DNA of 64,000 nt from Rhodanobacteraceae bacterium ZG21-1 (GTDB taxonomy: Bacteria > Pseudomonadota > Gammaproteobacteria > Xanthomonadales > Rhodanobacteraceae). The stretch spans positions 682,001-746,000 of the forward strand of contig JAJEJU010000024.1 in NCBI GenBank assembly GCA_021390615.1. The letters are read 5' to 3'. The notes below the pieces were generated by a model. It ran no database searches and was not told the origin of the DNA. It saw nothing but the letters and a program-made list of their open reading frames with translations. The translations under genes and the position numbers were made by a program. The first letter of the stretch is position 1. Each line of letters begins with the position of its first letter. Shown here piece after piece: positions 29,427 through 39,106 of the stretch.

Positions 29427-29888
29427 TCAGCCGTTGCCGATGCCGACCAGTTCGACCTCGAACACCAGCGAGGCATTCGGCGGAATCGCATCGCCGGCGC
29501 CGTTGGCGCCATAGCCCAGCGCCGCCGGGATCATCAGGATGCGCTTGCCGCCCACGTGCATGCCGGCCACGCCCTGGTCCCAGCCGCTGATCACGTCGCC
29601 GCGGCCCAGGGTGAACGAGAACGGCTGGCCGCCGTGGTCGTGCGAGCTGTCGAACTGCGAGCCGTGCTTGTCCTTGGCACCTTCGTCGTAGAGCCAGCCG
29701 GTGTACTGCACTTGTACCTGCATGCCGGGCTTGGCCTCGGCGCCATCGCCGACCTTCTGGTCGGTCGTGATCAAGTGGTCGACCTGTCCGCTGGTGCGTA
29801 TCTCGCTCTCGGCCTGGGCCTGGGCTTGCGGAGAGCCGCCGCAGGCGGCGAGCGTGAACAGGACGAGCAGGGCAAGCATCCAGCGCAT
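29427..29888 (-). CDS. FKBP-type peptidyl-prolyl isomerase lipoprotein
   Basis: The 153-residue protein has a lipoprotein signal (LFTLAACG, Cys near 16) and one FKBP domain: VQVQYTGWLYDEG, FDSSHDHGGQPFSFTLG, VISGWDQGVAGMHVGGKR, ALGYG and LVFEVELV. The core residues for proline binding appear intact. It should assist folding in the periplasm, attached to a membrane. A second exported FKBP is encoded at 44251-44679. Confidence 0.9.
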   Translation of the reverse strand: MRWMLALLVLFTLAACGGSPQAQAQAESEIRTSGQVDHLITTDQKVGDGAEAKPGMQVQVQYTGWLYDEGAKDKHGSQFDSSHDHGGQPFSFTLGRGDVISGWDQGVAGMHVGGKRILMIPAALGYGANGAGDAIPPNASLVFEVELVGIGNG

Positions 29889-30044
29889 GGCGTATTCCCG
29901 TGAAAGAGTGGGCGCCGATTATGCGCGAAAGCGGCCCGGGGCGATCGGCTGCCGCATTTGCGAGTACGCCGCCGCTGCGCCGAAGTGGCCGGCCTGGTGC
30001 GGACGGAGCAGCGCATGGCCGCTCCGCCGCTGGGCCTCGCGCGG

Positions 30045-32045
30045 CTAGTGTTCGTTGACCTGCACGCTCTTCAGCAGCAGGTCGAGCTTGGCCTTCATGG
30101 CGTCCTGCGGCACGTTGCCGTCGGCGCTGTAAGTGGCCCGGTAGAGCAACTGGGCGTTGTCGGCGGGATGGCCCCACAAGCTGCCGATGCGGGTCTCGCC
30201 CTTGCTGGCGTAAGCCACCGCGTCGTCCGGATGTTGGCGCTGCTTGAGCTTGTTCCACCAGTCGTCGCCGCGGTCGCCGCCATGCTCGGCCGGCGCGACA
30301 TGCCGGCTCAGATTGATCCGCTCGGGCTCGTCGGCCTGCGCTCTCACGCCGATGTCGCCCACTTCCAGGCCGGCCTTGCCGCCGTGGGCGTCGACGAAGC
30401 TGAAACCCAGTTCGAGCAGGCTGTTCGGCGCGATCTTCAGCAGCTCGGGTCCGTACGCCAGCTCGAGGCGGTTCGAGCGATAGCTGAAGCGATGGCCGTA
30501 GTCGATGTCGAGCTTGATGCCGGCCAGGTTCCCCGGCAGCAGGGTGGTCTGCGCCAGATAGTCCTTCCATTGCGCCAGCGTGCCGCTGTAGGCCACGTCG
30601 ACGAAATCGCATTGCGCCTGCATCTCGTCCAGCGCCGCGTGCGCGCTGTTGGCATGCGCCAGCTCCAGCATGCCGACGTAGCCGTTCGGCACCGGCAGCG
30701 AGTAGCTCAGCACCAGCACGTTCGAGTAGGCCACCGGCCAGACGCGCACCTGCCAGCGCCGCCCGTAGGCGTCGGTGTAGAGCGAGTCGCGGGTGGGCTT
30801 GCCGAACGAGGTGATGCGCACCTTGTCGGTGCCGACCGAGCGGTTGAACGCCCAGCCTTTCAGCAGCAGATCCATGTACTGCTTGGGATCGCCATACAGC
30901 GCGGCGGCCTGGATCGTGTCGGGCTTGCGCAGGTGCAACAGCAGCACGTCGTTGCCGGCCTTGCCCGATTCCACGTAGCCATTGTCGCCGAGCGACTTGC
31001 GGTCGTGCGCGGGACTCCACAGCGCCCAGTTGCCGGCGCTGTCGCGGCGCAGCCAGGCCGGAAAGCCGCGCATGTCGGCGCTGGCGTGCAGCAGGCGCTG
31101 CGAACCCGCGCCATGCGGAAACAGCTCGTCCGCATGCTTGTCGAGCAGGCCGCGCAGCAACTCGTCGTAGAAGCCGTCGTAGAGTTTCTGGAAGGTCGTG
31201 CTGAAGTCGGCAAAGCTTTTCGGCAGGGCGAACTGCTGCTTGAAGTTGCCGACCTGCACCGCGTCGAGGAAGTTCGCCTGGTAGCTGAAGCGCTTGTCGA
31301 TCTGCGCCAGATGGTCCGGCGCCTTCAGCACCTCGCCGATCGGCAGCGCGTAGTTGAGGTTCTCGTTCGGCGACTTCATCAGCACGATGCCGATCACCTT
31401 GCCGTGCTGGTCCAGCAGGGGGCCGCCGCTGTTGCCGGGCGACGCCGCCGCGGAAAAGCGCATCCACTGCCAGCGCCCGTTTTCTTCCTCGGGCGTGTTC
31501 GAGGTGTACAGGCCGTCGCGCACCACCACGCCGGTGCCGAGCGCGTTGCCGACCGCGAACACGGTCTGGTTCAGCGCGGGACGCGTGTCGACTTCGAGCG
31601 CCCCGGCCTGGGCCGGCGGCTGGGCCAGGGAGAACATCGCGAAATCCTGGCCCAGCGAGAACTTGGTGATCTGGTCGATGGCGTAGACGTGGCCGGCGGC
31701 GTCGCGCAGGGCGGGCGCGTCGTAGAGGCCGCCGAGGGCGGCGTCCAGCACGTGGGCGGCGGTGACGTAGCGGTTGTTGCCCAGCGCGAAGGCGGTGCCG
31801 ATCGAGAAATATTTGTCGTTGCGCTCCTGGAACGGCAGCAGGTCCAGCGGCAGCGGCTTCTCGTAGCTCAGCGGATCGGCGGTCGGCTTGGGCACCACCA
31901 CCTCGAAGGTCGCCGACTGCACGCGGGGCAGCAGCTCGGGCGCCAGGCTGGCGGCGTAGGCCGGCGGCAGACCGCAGGCGGCCACGCACAGCAGCAGCCA
32001 GCGCAAGGCCTTGTAAGGCACAAAGGAAAGCGGCGCGTTCGACAT
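30045..32045 (-). CDS. Exported trypsin-like serine protease with large unassigned C-terminal region
   Basis: The 666-residue protein has a signal peptide (to about residue 31) and a chymotrypsin/HtrA-type protease domain. The triad is His98 in TAAHVL, Asp134 in GQDFAMFSL and Ser206 in SPGNSGGPLLD. From about residue 235 to the end, some 430 residues show no domain I can name. They contain alternating beta and helical segments and a final Lys/Leu-rich stretch. The length far exceeds a normal DegP, and no PDZ domain is evident. AGGAG lies 9 bases upstream of the ATG. It is divergent from the serine hydrolase gene. Confidence 0.82.
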   Translation of the reverse strand: MSNAPLSFVPYKALRWLLLCVAACGLPPAYAASLAPELLPRVQSATFEVVVPKPTADPLSYEKPLPLDLLPFQERNDKYFSIGTAFALGNNRYVTAAHVLDAALGGLYDAPALRDAAGHVYAIDQITKFSLGQDFAMFSLAQPPAQAGALEVDTRPALNQTVFAVGNALGTGVVVRDGLYTSNTPEEENGRWQWMRFSAAASPGNSGGPLLDQHGKVIGIVLMKSPNENLNYALPIGEVLKAPDHLAQIDKRFSYQANFLDAVQVGNFKQQFALPKSFADFSTTFQKLYDGFYDELLRGLLDKHADELFPHGAGSQRLLHASADMRGFPAWLRRDSAGNWALWSPAHDRKSLGDNGYVESGKAGNDVLLLHLRKPDTIQAAALYGDPKQYMDLLLKGWAFNRSVGTDKVRITSFGKPTRDSLYTDAYGRRWQVRVWPVAYSNVLVLSYSLPVPNGYVGMLELAHANSAHAALDEMQAQCDFVDVAYSGTLAQWKDYLAQTTLLPGNLAGIKLDIDYGHRFSYRSNRLELAYGPELLKIAPNSLLELGFSFVDAHGGKAGLEVGDIGVRAQADEPERINLSRHVAPAEHGGDRGDDWWNKLKQRQHPDDAVAYASKGETRIGSLWGHPADNAQLLYRATYSADGNVPQDAMKAKLDLLLKSVQVNEH

Positions 32046-32271
32046 CCTTATCGGCTCCTGGGGAAAGGGCACGGCCGAGTGTAGGCAATGTGCGTCGTAA
32101 TTCCATGGCGTCGCGTAGCGGCGGTTCGCAGAAAAACGCCGGTGCTGTCGTCGTGGTGCGGCGACCGCCGCGGCTCGCACTCGGGCTGGCGTGGCACGCT
32201 GCGAGATCGAAGGTCTTATGCTTGAGGCGCCTGCTGCCAAAGGGCGGCACCCTGGTCCGGAAGCGCGCACG

Positions 32272-34227
32272 ATGAAGTCACTGTTCTGCCTGTTCGCATG
32301 CGTGGCGCTCTTGCTGTGCAGCCGCCCCGGCGTGGCCCAGGTGCAGATCCGCCCGCTGCCGGAACCGAAGCCGGCCAAGGCCTTGCCGCTGGGCGCGCAG
32401 GAACTGAATGCGGCGGATGCTAGCCAGTGGCTGGACCAGTTGCTCGGCCCGGCGCTGCAGCGCCAGCGCATCAGCGCCGTGGTCGTGGTGGTGGTCAAGG
32501 ACGGGCAGGTGCTGCTGTCGCGCGGCTATGGCGTCGCCGACCGAGCCAGCGGCAAGCCGGTCGATCCGGCCGCCACGCTGTTCCGCGCCGGCTCGATCGC
32601 CAAGACCATCACCTGGACCGCGGTGATGCAGCTGGTCGAACAGGGACGGCTGGATCTGGATGCGGACGTGAACCGCTATCTCGATTTCAGCATTCCGCCG
32701 TACCAGGGCCAGCCGCTCACGCTGCGCCAGCTGATGACGCATAGCGCCGGCTTCGAGGAAGTGGAGAAAGACCCGGTGCTGTCGCCGGCGGCGGCTTCGT
32801 CGCCTGACTGGTTCGCGCAATGGGTGAAGCGCTCGCTGCCGCGGCGCATCTATCCGCCCGGCGAACTGCCGGCGTATTCGAACTACGGCGCCGCGCTGGC
32901 CGGCTACATCGTGCAGCGCGTGTCGGGGCAGGGCTACGAGGACTACGTCGAGCAGCATGTGTTCCGGCCGCTGGGCATGCAGCACGCGAGTTTCCGCGAA
33001 CCGTTGCCGCCGGCGCTGCAGACCGACCTGGCCGCCAGCTATGCGCCCGGCGGCAGCACGCCGCAGCCCTTCCAGATCCGCGCGGCGCTGCCGGCCGGCG
33101 GACTGTCGGCGAGCGGCGAGGACATGGGTCGTTTCATGCTGGCCCACCTGCAGGACGGCCGCTACGGCGATGCACGCATCCTGCAGCCGGCCAGCGCGCG
33201 GCTGATGCGCGAATACGCCTACCAGGCGGTGCCCGGCCTGCTGCCCGGTGCGCTGGGCTTTTTCCGCATGGACCGCAACGGCCGCTTCGTGGTGGGCCAT
33301 CGCGGCGATCTGCCGTTCTTCCACAGTGCGATGGTGCTGTATCCGCAGGAGCAGGTCGGCCTCTACGTGTCGATCGACGGCACTGCCGGCGTGGGCCTGC
33401 GCCGACACCTGCTCGACGGCTTCGCGGACCGTTATTTTCCGCCGCTGCCGCAGCGTCCGCCGCCGACCCTGGCCAGCGCGCGCGAGCACGGCCAGCTGCT
33501 GGTCGGCAACTATCTTTCCAGCCGCGCTTCGCGGGCGAATTTCTCCAGCGCCTGGAACCTGCTGCCGCAGGTGCGGGTGCTGATGGCGGCGGACGGCAGC
33601 CTGATCACACCCAGCTTCCACGATGCCGGGGGCAAGCCGCGGCATTGGCGCGAAGTGCAGCCCTACCTGTGGCTGGACGACGTCGACGGCAGCCATCTGG
33701 GCGCCCGCATCAGGGACGGCCGGCTGCTGTGGATGTCCACCGATGCCCACGCGCCGGAGACGGTGTTTCTGCCGCTGCCGGCCTGGCAATCGCCGGCCTG
33801 GAACCTGCCCTTGCTGGCGGCGGCCCTGCTGGTGCTGCTGCTGGCGGCGCTGGCCTGGCCGGTAGGCGTAGCGGTGCGCCGCTGGCAGGTCCGCCCGCCG
33901 CTGCTGCACGGCGCGATGCCGCTGGCGCGCTGGCGGCGCCGCAGCCAGGCAGTCGCCTGGCTCTATCTGGCGCTGGCGGCGGGCTGGATCGCGCTGCTGC
34001 ACCAGTCGCCGACCTCGGCGCTGGATCCCTGGCTGCGCCTGCTGCAGCTGTTCGGCGTGCTGGCCGTGCTCGGCCTGATACCGGTGGCGATCCACGTGGT
34101 GCAGGCCTGGCGCGGGCAGGGCGGCTGGGTCTGGCGCATCGCTGGCGTGGCGCTGCTGCTGGCCTGTGCGGCCGGCACCTGGTTCATCTTTTCCCTGCAT
34201 CTGCTGACCTGGCGGCTCAACTACTGA
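32272..34227 (+). CDS. Beta-lactamase-family serine hydrolase with C-terminal membrane helices
   Basis: The 651-residue protein has a signal peptide (to about residue 22) and a class C beta-lactamase/DD-peptidase-like domain. It shows Ser108-x-x-Lys111 (AGSIAKT), Tyr202-Ser-Asn204 (AYSNYG) and a GHRGD stretch where a KTG-like motif is usual. A variable middle region is followed by about four membrane helices (residues 509-651). The motif set fits serine esterases or peptidases of the AmpC-like clan rather than antibiotic resistance. Substrate unknown. The catalytic domain should face the periplasm. Confidence 0.85.
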   Translation: MKSLFCLFACVALLLCSRPGVAQVQIRPLPEPKPAKALPLGAQELNAADASQWLDQLLGPALQRQRISAVVVVVVKDGQVLLSRGYGVADRASGKPVDPAATLFRAGSIAKTITWTAVMQLVEQGRLDLDADVNRYLDFSIPPYQGQPLTLRQLMTHSAGFEEVEKDPVLSPAAASSPDWFAQWVKRSLPRRIYPPGELPAYSNYGAALAGYIVQRVSGQGYEDYVEQHVFRPLGMQHASFREPLPPALQTDLAASYAPGGSTPQPFQIRAALPAGGLSASGEDMGRFMLAHLQDGRYGDARILQPASARLMREYAYQAVPGLLPGALGFFRMDRNGRFVVGHRGDLPFFHSAMVLYPQEQVGLYVSIDGTAGVGLRRHLLDGFADRYFPPLPQRPPPTLASAREHGQLLVGNYLSSRASRANFSSAWNLLPQVRVLMAADGSLITPSFHDAGGKPRHWREVQPYLWLDDVDGSHLGARIRDGRLLWMSTDAHAPETVFLPLPAWQSPAWNLPLLAAALLVLLLAALAWPVGVAVRRWQVRPPLLHGAMPLARWRRRSQAVAWLYLALAAGWIALLHQSPTSALDPWLRLLQLFGVLAVLGLIPVAIHVVQAWRGQGGWVWRIAGVALLLACAAGTWFIFSLHLLTWRLNY

Positions 34228-34431
34228 GCGCCTGTCCGCGGTCCTCAGACGCCTTGCGCCATTGCCGGGCGGTCGCGCGTGGCGCTGGCCTGACGGCTGC
34301 CGGGGCAGGCCGTGCGCGGGCGCATGGAATCCATTCGGCGACAGGCCCCGAGCGGTCCCGGCAAGGGCAGGGCAACACCGGCGGGCCGTTCCACGCTATC
34401 TTTGGCTGTCAACGATCCAAGGGGAGACTAC

Positions 34432-36435
34432 GTGAGCACCGAATCGGCATCCCAAGAGGCGCCACGCACTGAATTGACCATACGCGGCCTGGTGCTCGGC
34501 GTGGTCATCACCTTGCTGTTCACCGCAGCCAATGTGTATTTCGGGCTGAAGGCCGGCCTGACGTTCGCCACCTCGATCCCCGCCGCGGTGATCTCGATGG
34601 CCTTGCTGCGCAAGTTTCGCAACTCCTCGTTGCAGGAAAACAACATCGTGCAGACGGTGGCCTCGTCGGCCGGCACGCTGTCCTCGATTATCTTCGTGCT
34701 GCCCGGCCTGATCATGATCGGCTGGTGGAGCGGCTTTCCCTACTGGGTATCGGCCAGCCTGTGCGGGCTCGGCGGCATCCTGGGCGTGATGTACTCGATA
34801 CCGCTGCGGCGCGCCCTGGTCACTTATTCCGACCTGCCGTATCCCGAAGGCGTGGCCTGCGCCGAGGTGCTCAAGGTGGGCTCCGGCGACGCCGTCGGCG
34901 CCGATGGCGTGGACGCCAGCCGCGCCGGCCTGCTGGCGGTGGTGTGGGGCTCGGTGGTGTCGGCGGTGTTCGCGCTGGTGGTGGCGACGCGCGTATTCGC
35001 CAGCGACGTGGTGTCGTTCTTCCGCCTCGGCGGCGCTCGCAGTGGCGTCAGCGGCTTCGATTTCTTCCTGTCCTTCGCCCTGTTCGGCATCGGCCACCTG
35101 GTCGGCCTGTGGGTGGGCATCGCCATGCTGGTCGGGGCGGTGATCGCCTGGGGCTGGGGCGTGCCGCACTACAGCGCGCTGCTGCTGCCGGCCAGCGGTT
35201 CGCTCGCCGACATCGCCAACGACGTGTGGAAGCACCAGGTGCGCTTCATCGGCGCGGGCACCATCGCCACCGCCGCGGTGTGGACCCTGGCCAAGCTGAT
35301 CAAGCCGGTGATCGCCGGACTCGCTTCGGCGATGGCCGCCTCCAAGGTGCGCGCGCGCGGCGAGGGCGCGAGCTTGCCGCGCACCGAACAGGACATCCCG
35401 ATCGGCCTGGTCGGCCTGGTCACGCTGGCCTGCCTGGTGCCGATCGCCTTCCTGCTGGCGTACTTCGCCAACCAGGCCGGGCTGGGCGACCACGCCCTGC
35501 TGCTGGCGATCGGCGGCACCATCTTCGTGGCGCTGATGAGCGCCTTCGTCTCTGCGGTGTGCGGCTACATGGCCGGCCTGATCGGCTCGTCCAACAGCCC
35601 GCTGTCGGGCATCGGCATCATGGTGGTGGTGTGCGCCGCGCTGCTGCTGGTGCTGGCGGTGCGGCCGATGCTGCCGCCGGGCAGCGACAAGGCGCTGGTG
35701 GCTTTCTCGCTGTTCCTCACCGGCGTGGTGTTCGCGGTCGCGGCCATCGCCAACAACAACCTGCAGGACCTCAAGACCGGCCAGCTGGTCGACGCCACGC
35801 CGTGGAAGCAGCAGGTGGCCCTGGTGGTCGGCGTGATCGCCGGCGCGGCGATCATCCCGCCGATCATGGACCTGCTCAACCACGCCTACGGCTTCGGCGC
35901 GCCCACGCCCGAGCATGCGCACCCGCTTGTCGCACCGCAGGCCGGCCTGATCTCCGCGCTGGCGCAGGGCGTGATCCAGCACAACACTCCGTGGCCCTTG
36001 ATCGCCATCGGCGCCGGCATCGGCGTGGTGATGATCATCATCGACGAAGTGCTGAAGATGAGCACCAAGAGCGCTCACCTGTCGCCGCTGGCGGTGGGCC
36101 TGGGCATCTACCTGCCCACCCAGAGCACGCTGATGGTGGTGGTGGGCGCAGTGGTCGGTTGGTACTTCGATCGCCGCGCCGAGCGCAACCGTGATCCGGA
36201 AGCGACCAAGCAGCTCGGCGTGCTGCTGGCCTCGGGCATGATCGTCGGCGAGGGCCTGGTTGGCGTGGTGATCGCCGCCCTGGTGGCCTTCTCCGGCAAG
36301 GATTTTCCGCTGGGCCTGGTCGGCGACAGCTTCGCCACGCCGTCGCTGTGGATCGGCGGCATCGTCTTCGCGGCGGTGATCTTCGTGCTGTATCGCTGGC
36401 TGCTGCGGCTGTCGCAGTCGGGCAAGGCAGCCTGA
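34432..36435 (+). CDS. OPT family oligopeptide-type transporter
   Basis: The 667-residue membrane protein has about 14 hydrophobic segments and the OPT-type N-terminal block ELTIRGLVLGVVITLLFTAANVYFGLKAG. Characteristic internal segments include YSDLPYPEGVACAEVLKVG and SSNSPLSGIGIMV. The start is taken as GTG at 34432, with GGGGAG 5 bases upstream, because the ATG further up would add a non-homologous basic tail. OPT proteins import oligopeptides or metal-peptide complexes. Given the many peptidases nearby in the window, peptide uptake is a reasonable inference. Confidence 0.88.
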   Translation: MSTESASQEAPRTELTIRGLVLGVVITLLFTAANVYFGLKAGLTFATSIPAAVISMALLRKFRNSSLQENNIVQTVASSAGTLSSIIFVLPGLIMIGWWSGFPYWVSASLCGLGGILGVMYSIPLRRALVTYSDLPYPEGVACAEVLKVGSGDAVGADGVDASRAGLLAVVWGSVVSAVFALVVATRVFASDVVSFFRLGGARSGVSGFDFFLSFALFGIGHLVGLWVGIAMLVGAVIAWGWGVPHYSALLLPASGSLADIANDVWKHQVRFIGAGTIATAAVWTLAKLIKPVIAGLASAMAASKVRARGEGASLPRTEQDIPIGLVGLVTLACLVPIAFLLAYFANQAGLGDHALLLAIGGTIFVALMSAFVSAVCGYMAGLIGSSNSPLSGIGIMVVVCAALLLVLAVRPMLPPGSDKALVAFSLFLTGVVFAVAAIANNNLQDLKTGQLVDATPWKQQVALVVGVIAGAAIIPPIMDLLNHAYGFGAPTPEHAHPLVAPQAGLISALAQGVIQHNTPWPLIAIGAGIGVVMIIIDEVLKMSTKSAHLSPLAVGLGIYLPTQSTLMVVVGAVVGWYFDRRAERNRDPEATKQLGVLLASGMIVGEGLVGVVIAALVAFSGKDFPLGLVGDSFATPSLWIGGIVFAAVIFVLYRWLLRLSQSGKAA

Positions 36436-36448
36436 GAGCGGGGCGCGG

Positions 36449-36811
36449 GTGGCCAACGACAACGACAAGCTGGATCGCGTCGTCGCCGAGGCAAGGCGCA
36501 GCGCCGCGCAGCGCGAGAAGGGCTATCGCGAGCAGGCGCTGAAGATGTATCCGTGGGTCTGCGGTCGCTGCGCGCGCGAATTCACCCGCGCGAACCTGCA
36601 GGAGCTGACCGTGCACCACCGCAACCACAATCACGACGACAATCCGCCGGACGGCAGCAACTGGGAATTGTTGTGCGTGTATTGCCACGACAACGAGCAT
36701 TCGCGGCTGATCGACCACGCCAGCGGCAGCCTGGCCGCGGACGACCGGCCTGCTCCCGCCACCGGCAACCCGTTCGCCGACCTGAAGGCGATGCTGGAAC
36801 GAAAGAAGTGA
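36449..36811 (+). CDS. yajD: YajD-like HNH nuclease family protein
   Basis: The 120-residue protein starts with GTG 13 bases after the OPT stop. It has a zinc-type HNH fold: CGRCAREF (CxxC), LTVHHRNHNHDDNPPDG with the catalytic His, NWELLCVYCHDNEHSR with the second CxxC. Length and motifs match YajD. DNA cleavage is plausible, but its cellular role is unknown. It probably shares the OPT transcript. Confidence 0.85.
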   Translation: MANDNDKLDRVVAEARRSAAQREKGYREQALKMYPWVCGRCAREFTRANLQELTVHHRNHNHDDNPPDGSNWELLCVYCHDNEHSRLIDHASGSLAADDRPAPATGNPFADLKAMLERKK

Positions 36812-36910
36812 CGGCTCGCGGCTTCCGCAAGGCGCCGCCATGCTGTCCATGGATGGATCGATAGCGCGCTCGCCAGGCCTGCTTGAGGTCTGCAGGATGC
36901 CGAGGTCTTG

Positions 36911-37993
36911 ATGGGAAAAATCGCCATGCCCCGATCCATCGTGAAAGTGCTTTGCCTGATGCTCGGCATGCTGCTGTGCGTGGGCGCGCCCGCTGCACCA
37001 GCGCGTGCCCAGGCGTCGGCGCAGCCGGCCACCGCGATGTTCGATTTCCACAGCGGCTTCTGGGTCAACCTGCATCATTTTCTGTACATGCAGGCGGTTC
37101 CCCAGCTGCCGCCCAAAGCGCTTTGGCCGAAGCTGCTGAGCTCGGTGGCGATGTCGCCGGCGGACACGCAGGCGCTGGCTCAGCTTTCGCCCACGGAACG
37201 CGCGGCCTGGCGCAGTGCGGTCGACTACTACGCCAGCGCGGTGGCTGGCCGCGAGCTGCTCGACGATGAGGGCCTGCATGCAGTCAACACCCGGCTGGCG
37301 GCGGCCGAGTCGTCCGCCGACCTGGCCGGCGTGGACATTCCTGCTGCCTTGAAGGACAGCCTGCTGAAGGCGGCGCCGATTTACCGGCACTACTTCTGGT
37401 CGAGGCACGATGCAGCCAATCGTCATTGGCAGGCCGAGTTGCAGCCCTTGCTGGACCACCACGCTGCCTCGATGCGCAGTGCGCTGGAACGCATTTACCA
37501 AACGCCCTGGCCGCGCCAGCCGGTGCGCGTCGAGCTATCGGTCTACGCCAGCTGGGCCGGCGCCTACACCTGGGACTTCGTCACGCTGTCCAGCGTCGAC
37601 CCGCGCAATCAGGGCTTGTCGGGATTCGAAATTCTTTTCCACGAGAGCTCGCATCTGCTGTCGGACAAGATGCAGCAGACCATCGACGACGACACCAAGA
37701 GCTTGAGCGCCGGCGATCCGGCCAAGGCTGGGCGGGTCGCCGGCGAGCTCTGGCATGCGGTGGTGTTCTACACCGCCGGCGCGCTGACTGCGGAGCGTTT
37801 TCCTGGCTACGTCCCCTACGCGGACCGCAACAATCTGTGGAAGCGCGGGCACTGGTCGGGGCCGGTGCGCGGCCTGATCGAGCAGGACTGGGGCCCGTAT
37901 ATCCGCGGCGAAGTCGCGTTCAAGCCGGCGCTGAGCAAGCTGGTGAGCGACTCGATGGCAACCGCGCCGGCGACTGCCAAGCCGGGTCCGTAA
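36911..37993 (+). CDS. Exported protein with HExxH zinc-protease-like motif
   Basis: The 360-residue protein has a signal peptide (about 6-34) and no membrane segments after it. FEILFHESSHLL carries HExxH (His244, Glu245, His248), and ELWHAVVFYTAGALTAE, about 31 residues later, offers a third ligand (Glu279). This spacing is consistent with a gluzincin-type metallopeptidase. I cannot name the family. GAGG lies 5 bases before the ATG at 36911. An ATG at 36926 would shorten it by five residues. Confidence 0.7.
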   Translation: MGKIAMPRSIVKVLCLMLGMLLCVGAPAAPARAQASAQPATAMFDFHSGFWVNLHHFLYMQAVPQLPPKALWPKLLSSVAMSPADTQALAQLSPTERAAWRSAVDYYASAVAGRELLDDEGLHAVNTRLAAAESSADLAGVDIPAALKDSLLKAAPIYRHYFWSRHDAANRHWQAELQPLLDHHAASMRSALERIYQTPWPRQPVRVELSVYASWAGAYTWDFVTLSSVDPRNQGLSGFEILFHESSHLLSDKMQQTIDDDTKSLSAGDPAKAGRVAGELWHAVVFYTAGALTAERFPGYVPYADRNNLWKRGHWSGPVRGLIEQDWGPYIRGEVAFKPALSKLVSDSMATAPATAKPGP

Positions 37994-38029
37994 GGCGATG
38001 CTTCCGAGGTTCCGCAATGGGTATGGCCG

Positions 38030-39106
38030 ATGATCGATCGCTTTGACGCGACAGCGTCGGCGCCTGCGCTGGAAGCCTTGTTCGTGCCGTTCGAGACTGG
38101 CGCCTTGTCGATGCCGCAAGACGGCCGTGTGCTGTTTCTGCGTGCGCGCGACGGCTTTCGCCTGCGTGAAATGGCCAGGCCCGGCTGGCTGTGCGAGCAG
38201 AGTTTCAAGCCGTTCGCCGAGTCGCTGGAACGCAGCGGCCTGCGCGTGGCGGTGGCCGACGACGAGGCGCGTTTCGAACTCGTGCTGGTGCTGCCGCCGC
38301 GCCAGCGCGACGAGGCGCGCGCCTTGTTCGCGCGCGCGGTGCGGCATGCCGGCGACGGCGGTCGCGTGCTGGCCTGCGTGCCGAATGCCGAAGGCGCGCG
38401 TTCGGCCGAGGCGGATCTCGCCCAGCTCGCCGGTGGCGGCGGCCATCTGTCCAAGCATAAATGCCGCGCCTTCTGGACGCCGCCCCTGCAGGCCGGCACG
38501 CAAAACGCATGGCTGCAGGCCTGGCTGGCGCTGGATGCGCCGCAGGCGAATGATGCCGGCTACTTCAGTCGCCCAGGCCTGTTTGCCTGGGATCGCGTCG
38601 ATGCGGCCTCGGCCCTGCTGGCCGAGCATCTGCCGGCCGATCTGCACGGGCGCGTCGCCGACCTGGGCGCGGGCTACGGCTATCTGTCCACGCAGGTGCT
38701 CGCGCGTTGTCCTCAGGTGAATGCGCTCGACCTGTACGAGGCGGAAGCGCGCGCGCTGGAGCCGGCCCGCCTGAATCTGCAGGCGGCGCTGCGCACTGGC
38801 GGTCGCGAGTTGCCGTTCGAATTGTTCTGGCACGATGTCGCGGCCGGCCTGCCACGACGCTACGACGCCATCGTCAGCAACCCGCCGTTCCACCAGGGAC
38901 GCGCCGACCTGCCGGCGCTGGGCCAGGCCTTTATCGCCAGCGCCGCCGCCGGCCTGCTGCCGCATGGACGGCTATTGCTGGTGGCGAACCGCCACTTGCC
39001 CTACGAAGCGACCCTGGCGGCGCATTTCGGCGAGGTGCGCGTGCTGGCGCTGCAGGCGGGATTCAAAGTGATCGAGGCGCGCGCGCCGAAGGAGACACGA
39101 CCATGA
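38030..39106 (+). CDS. rsmC: 16S rRNA guanine-N2 methyltransferase, RsmC-like
   Basis: The 358-residue protein has the two-part RsmC layout: an N-terminal degenerate methyltransferase domain (about 20-150) and an active C-terminal one. Motif I is VADLGAGYGYLSTQVL (about 210-225) and the catalytic motif is SNPPFHQGR (about 283-291), as in enzymes that methylate the exocyclic amine of guanine. FHQGR and the GHLSKHKCR region fit the RsmC/RlmG group. The target is probably G1207, by analogy. Its stop overlaps the start of the pseudouridine synthase by four bases. Confidence 0.8.
   Translation: MIDRFDATASAPALEALFVPFETGALSMPQDGRVLFLRARDGFRLREMARPGWLCEQSFKPFAESLERSGLRVAVADDEARFELVLVLPPRQRDEARALFARAVRHAGDGGRVLACVPNAEGARSAEADLAQLAGGGGHLSKHKCRAFWTPPLQAGTQNAWLQAWLALDAPQANDAGYFSRPGLFAWDRVDAASALLAEHLPADLHGRVADLGAGYGYLSTQVLARCPQVNALDLYEAEARALEPARLNLQAALRTGGRELPFELFWHDVAAGLPRRYDAIVSNPPFHQGRADLPALGQAFIASAAAGLLPHGRLLLVANRHLPYEATLAAHFGEVRVLALQAGFKVIEARAPKETRP

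Noticed and set aside
28429-32250. A 1,273-codon minus-strand frame across the FAD hydroxylase, FKBP and protease genes
   Set aside because: It overlaps three well-supported genes in other frames. Its length reflects high GC content.
32272-34227. An antibiotic-resistance beta-lactamase
   Set aside because: The protein has the serine hydrolase motifs but a long C-terminal membrane part and a non-standard third motif (HRGD), as in esterase/peptidase-type relatives.
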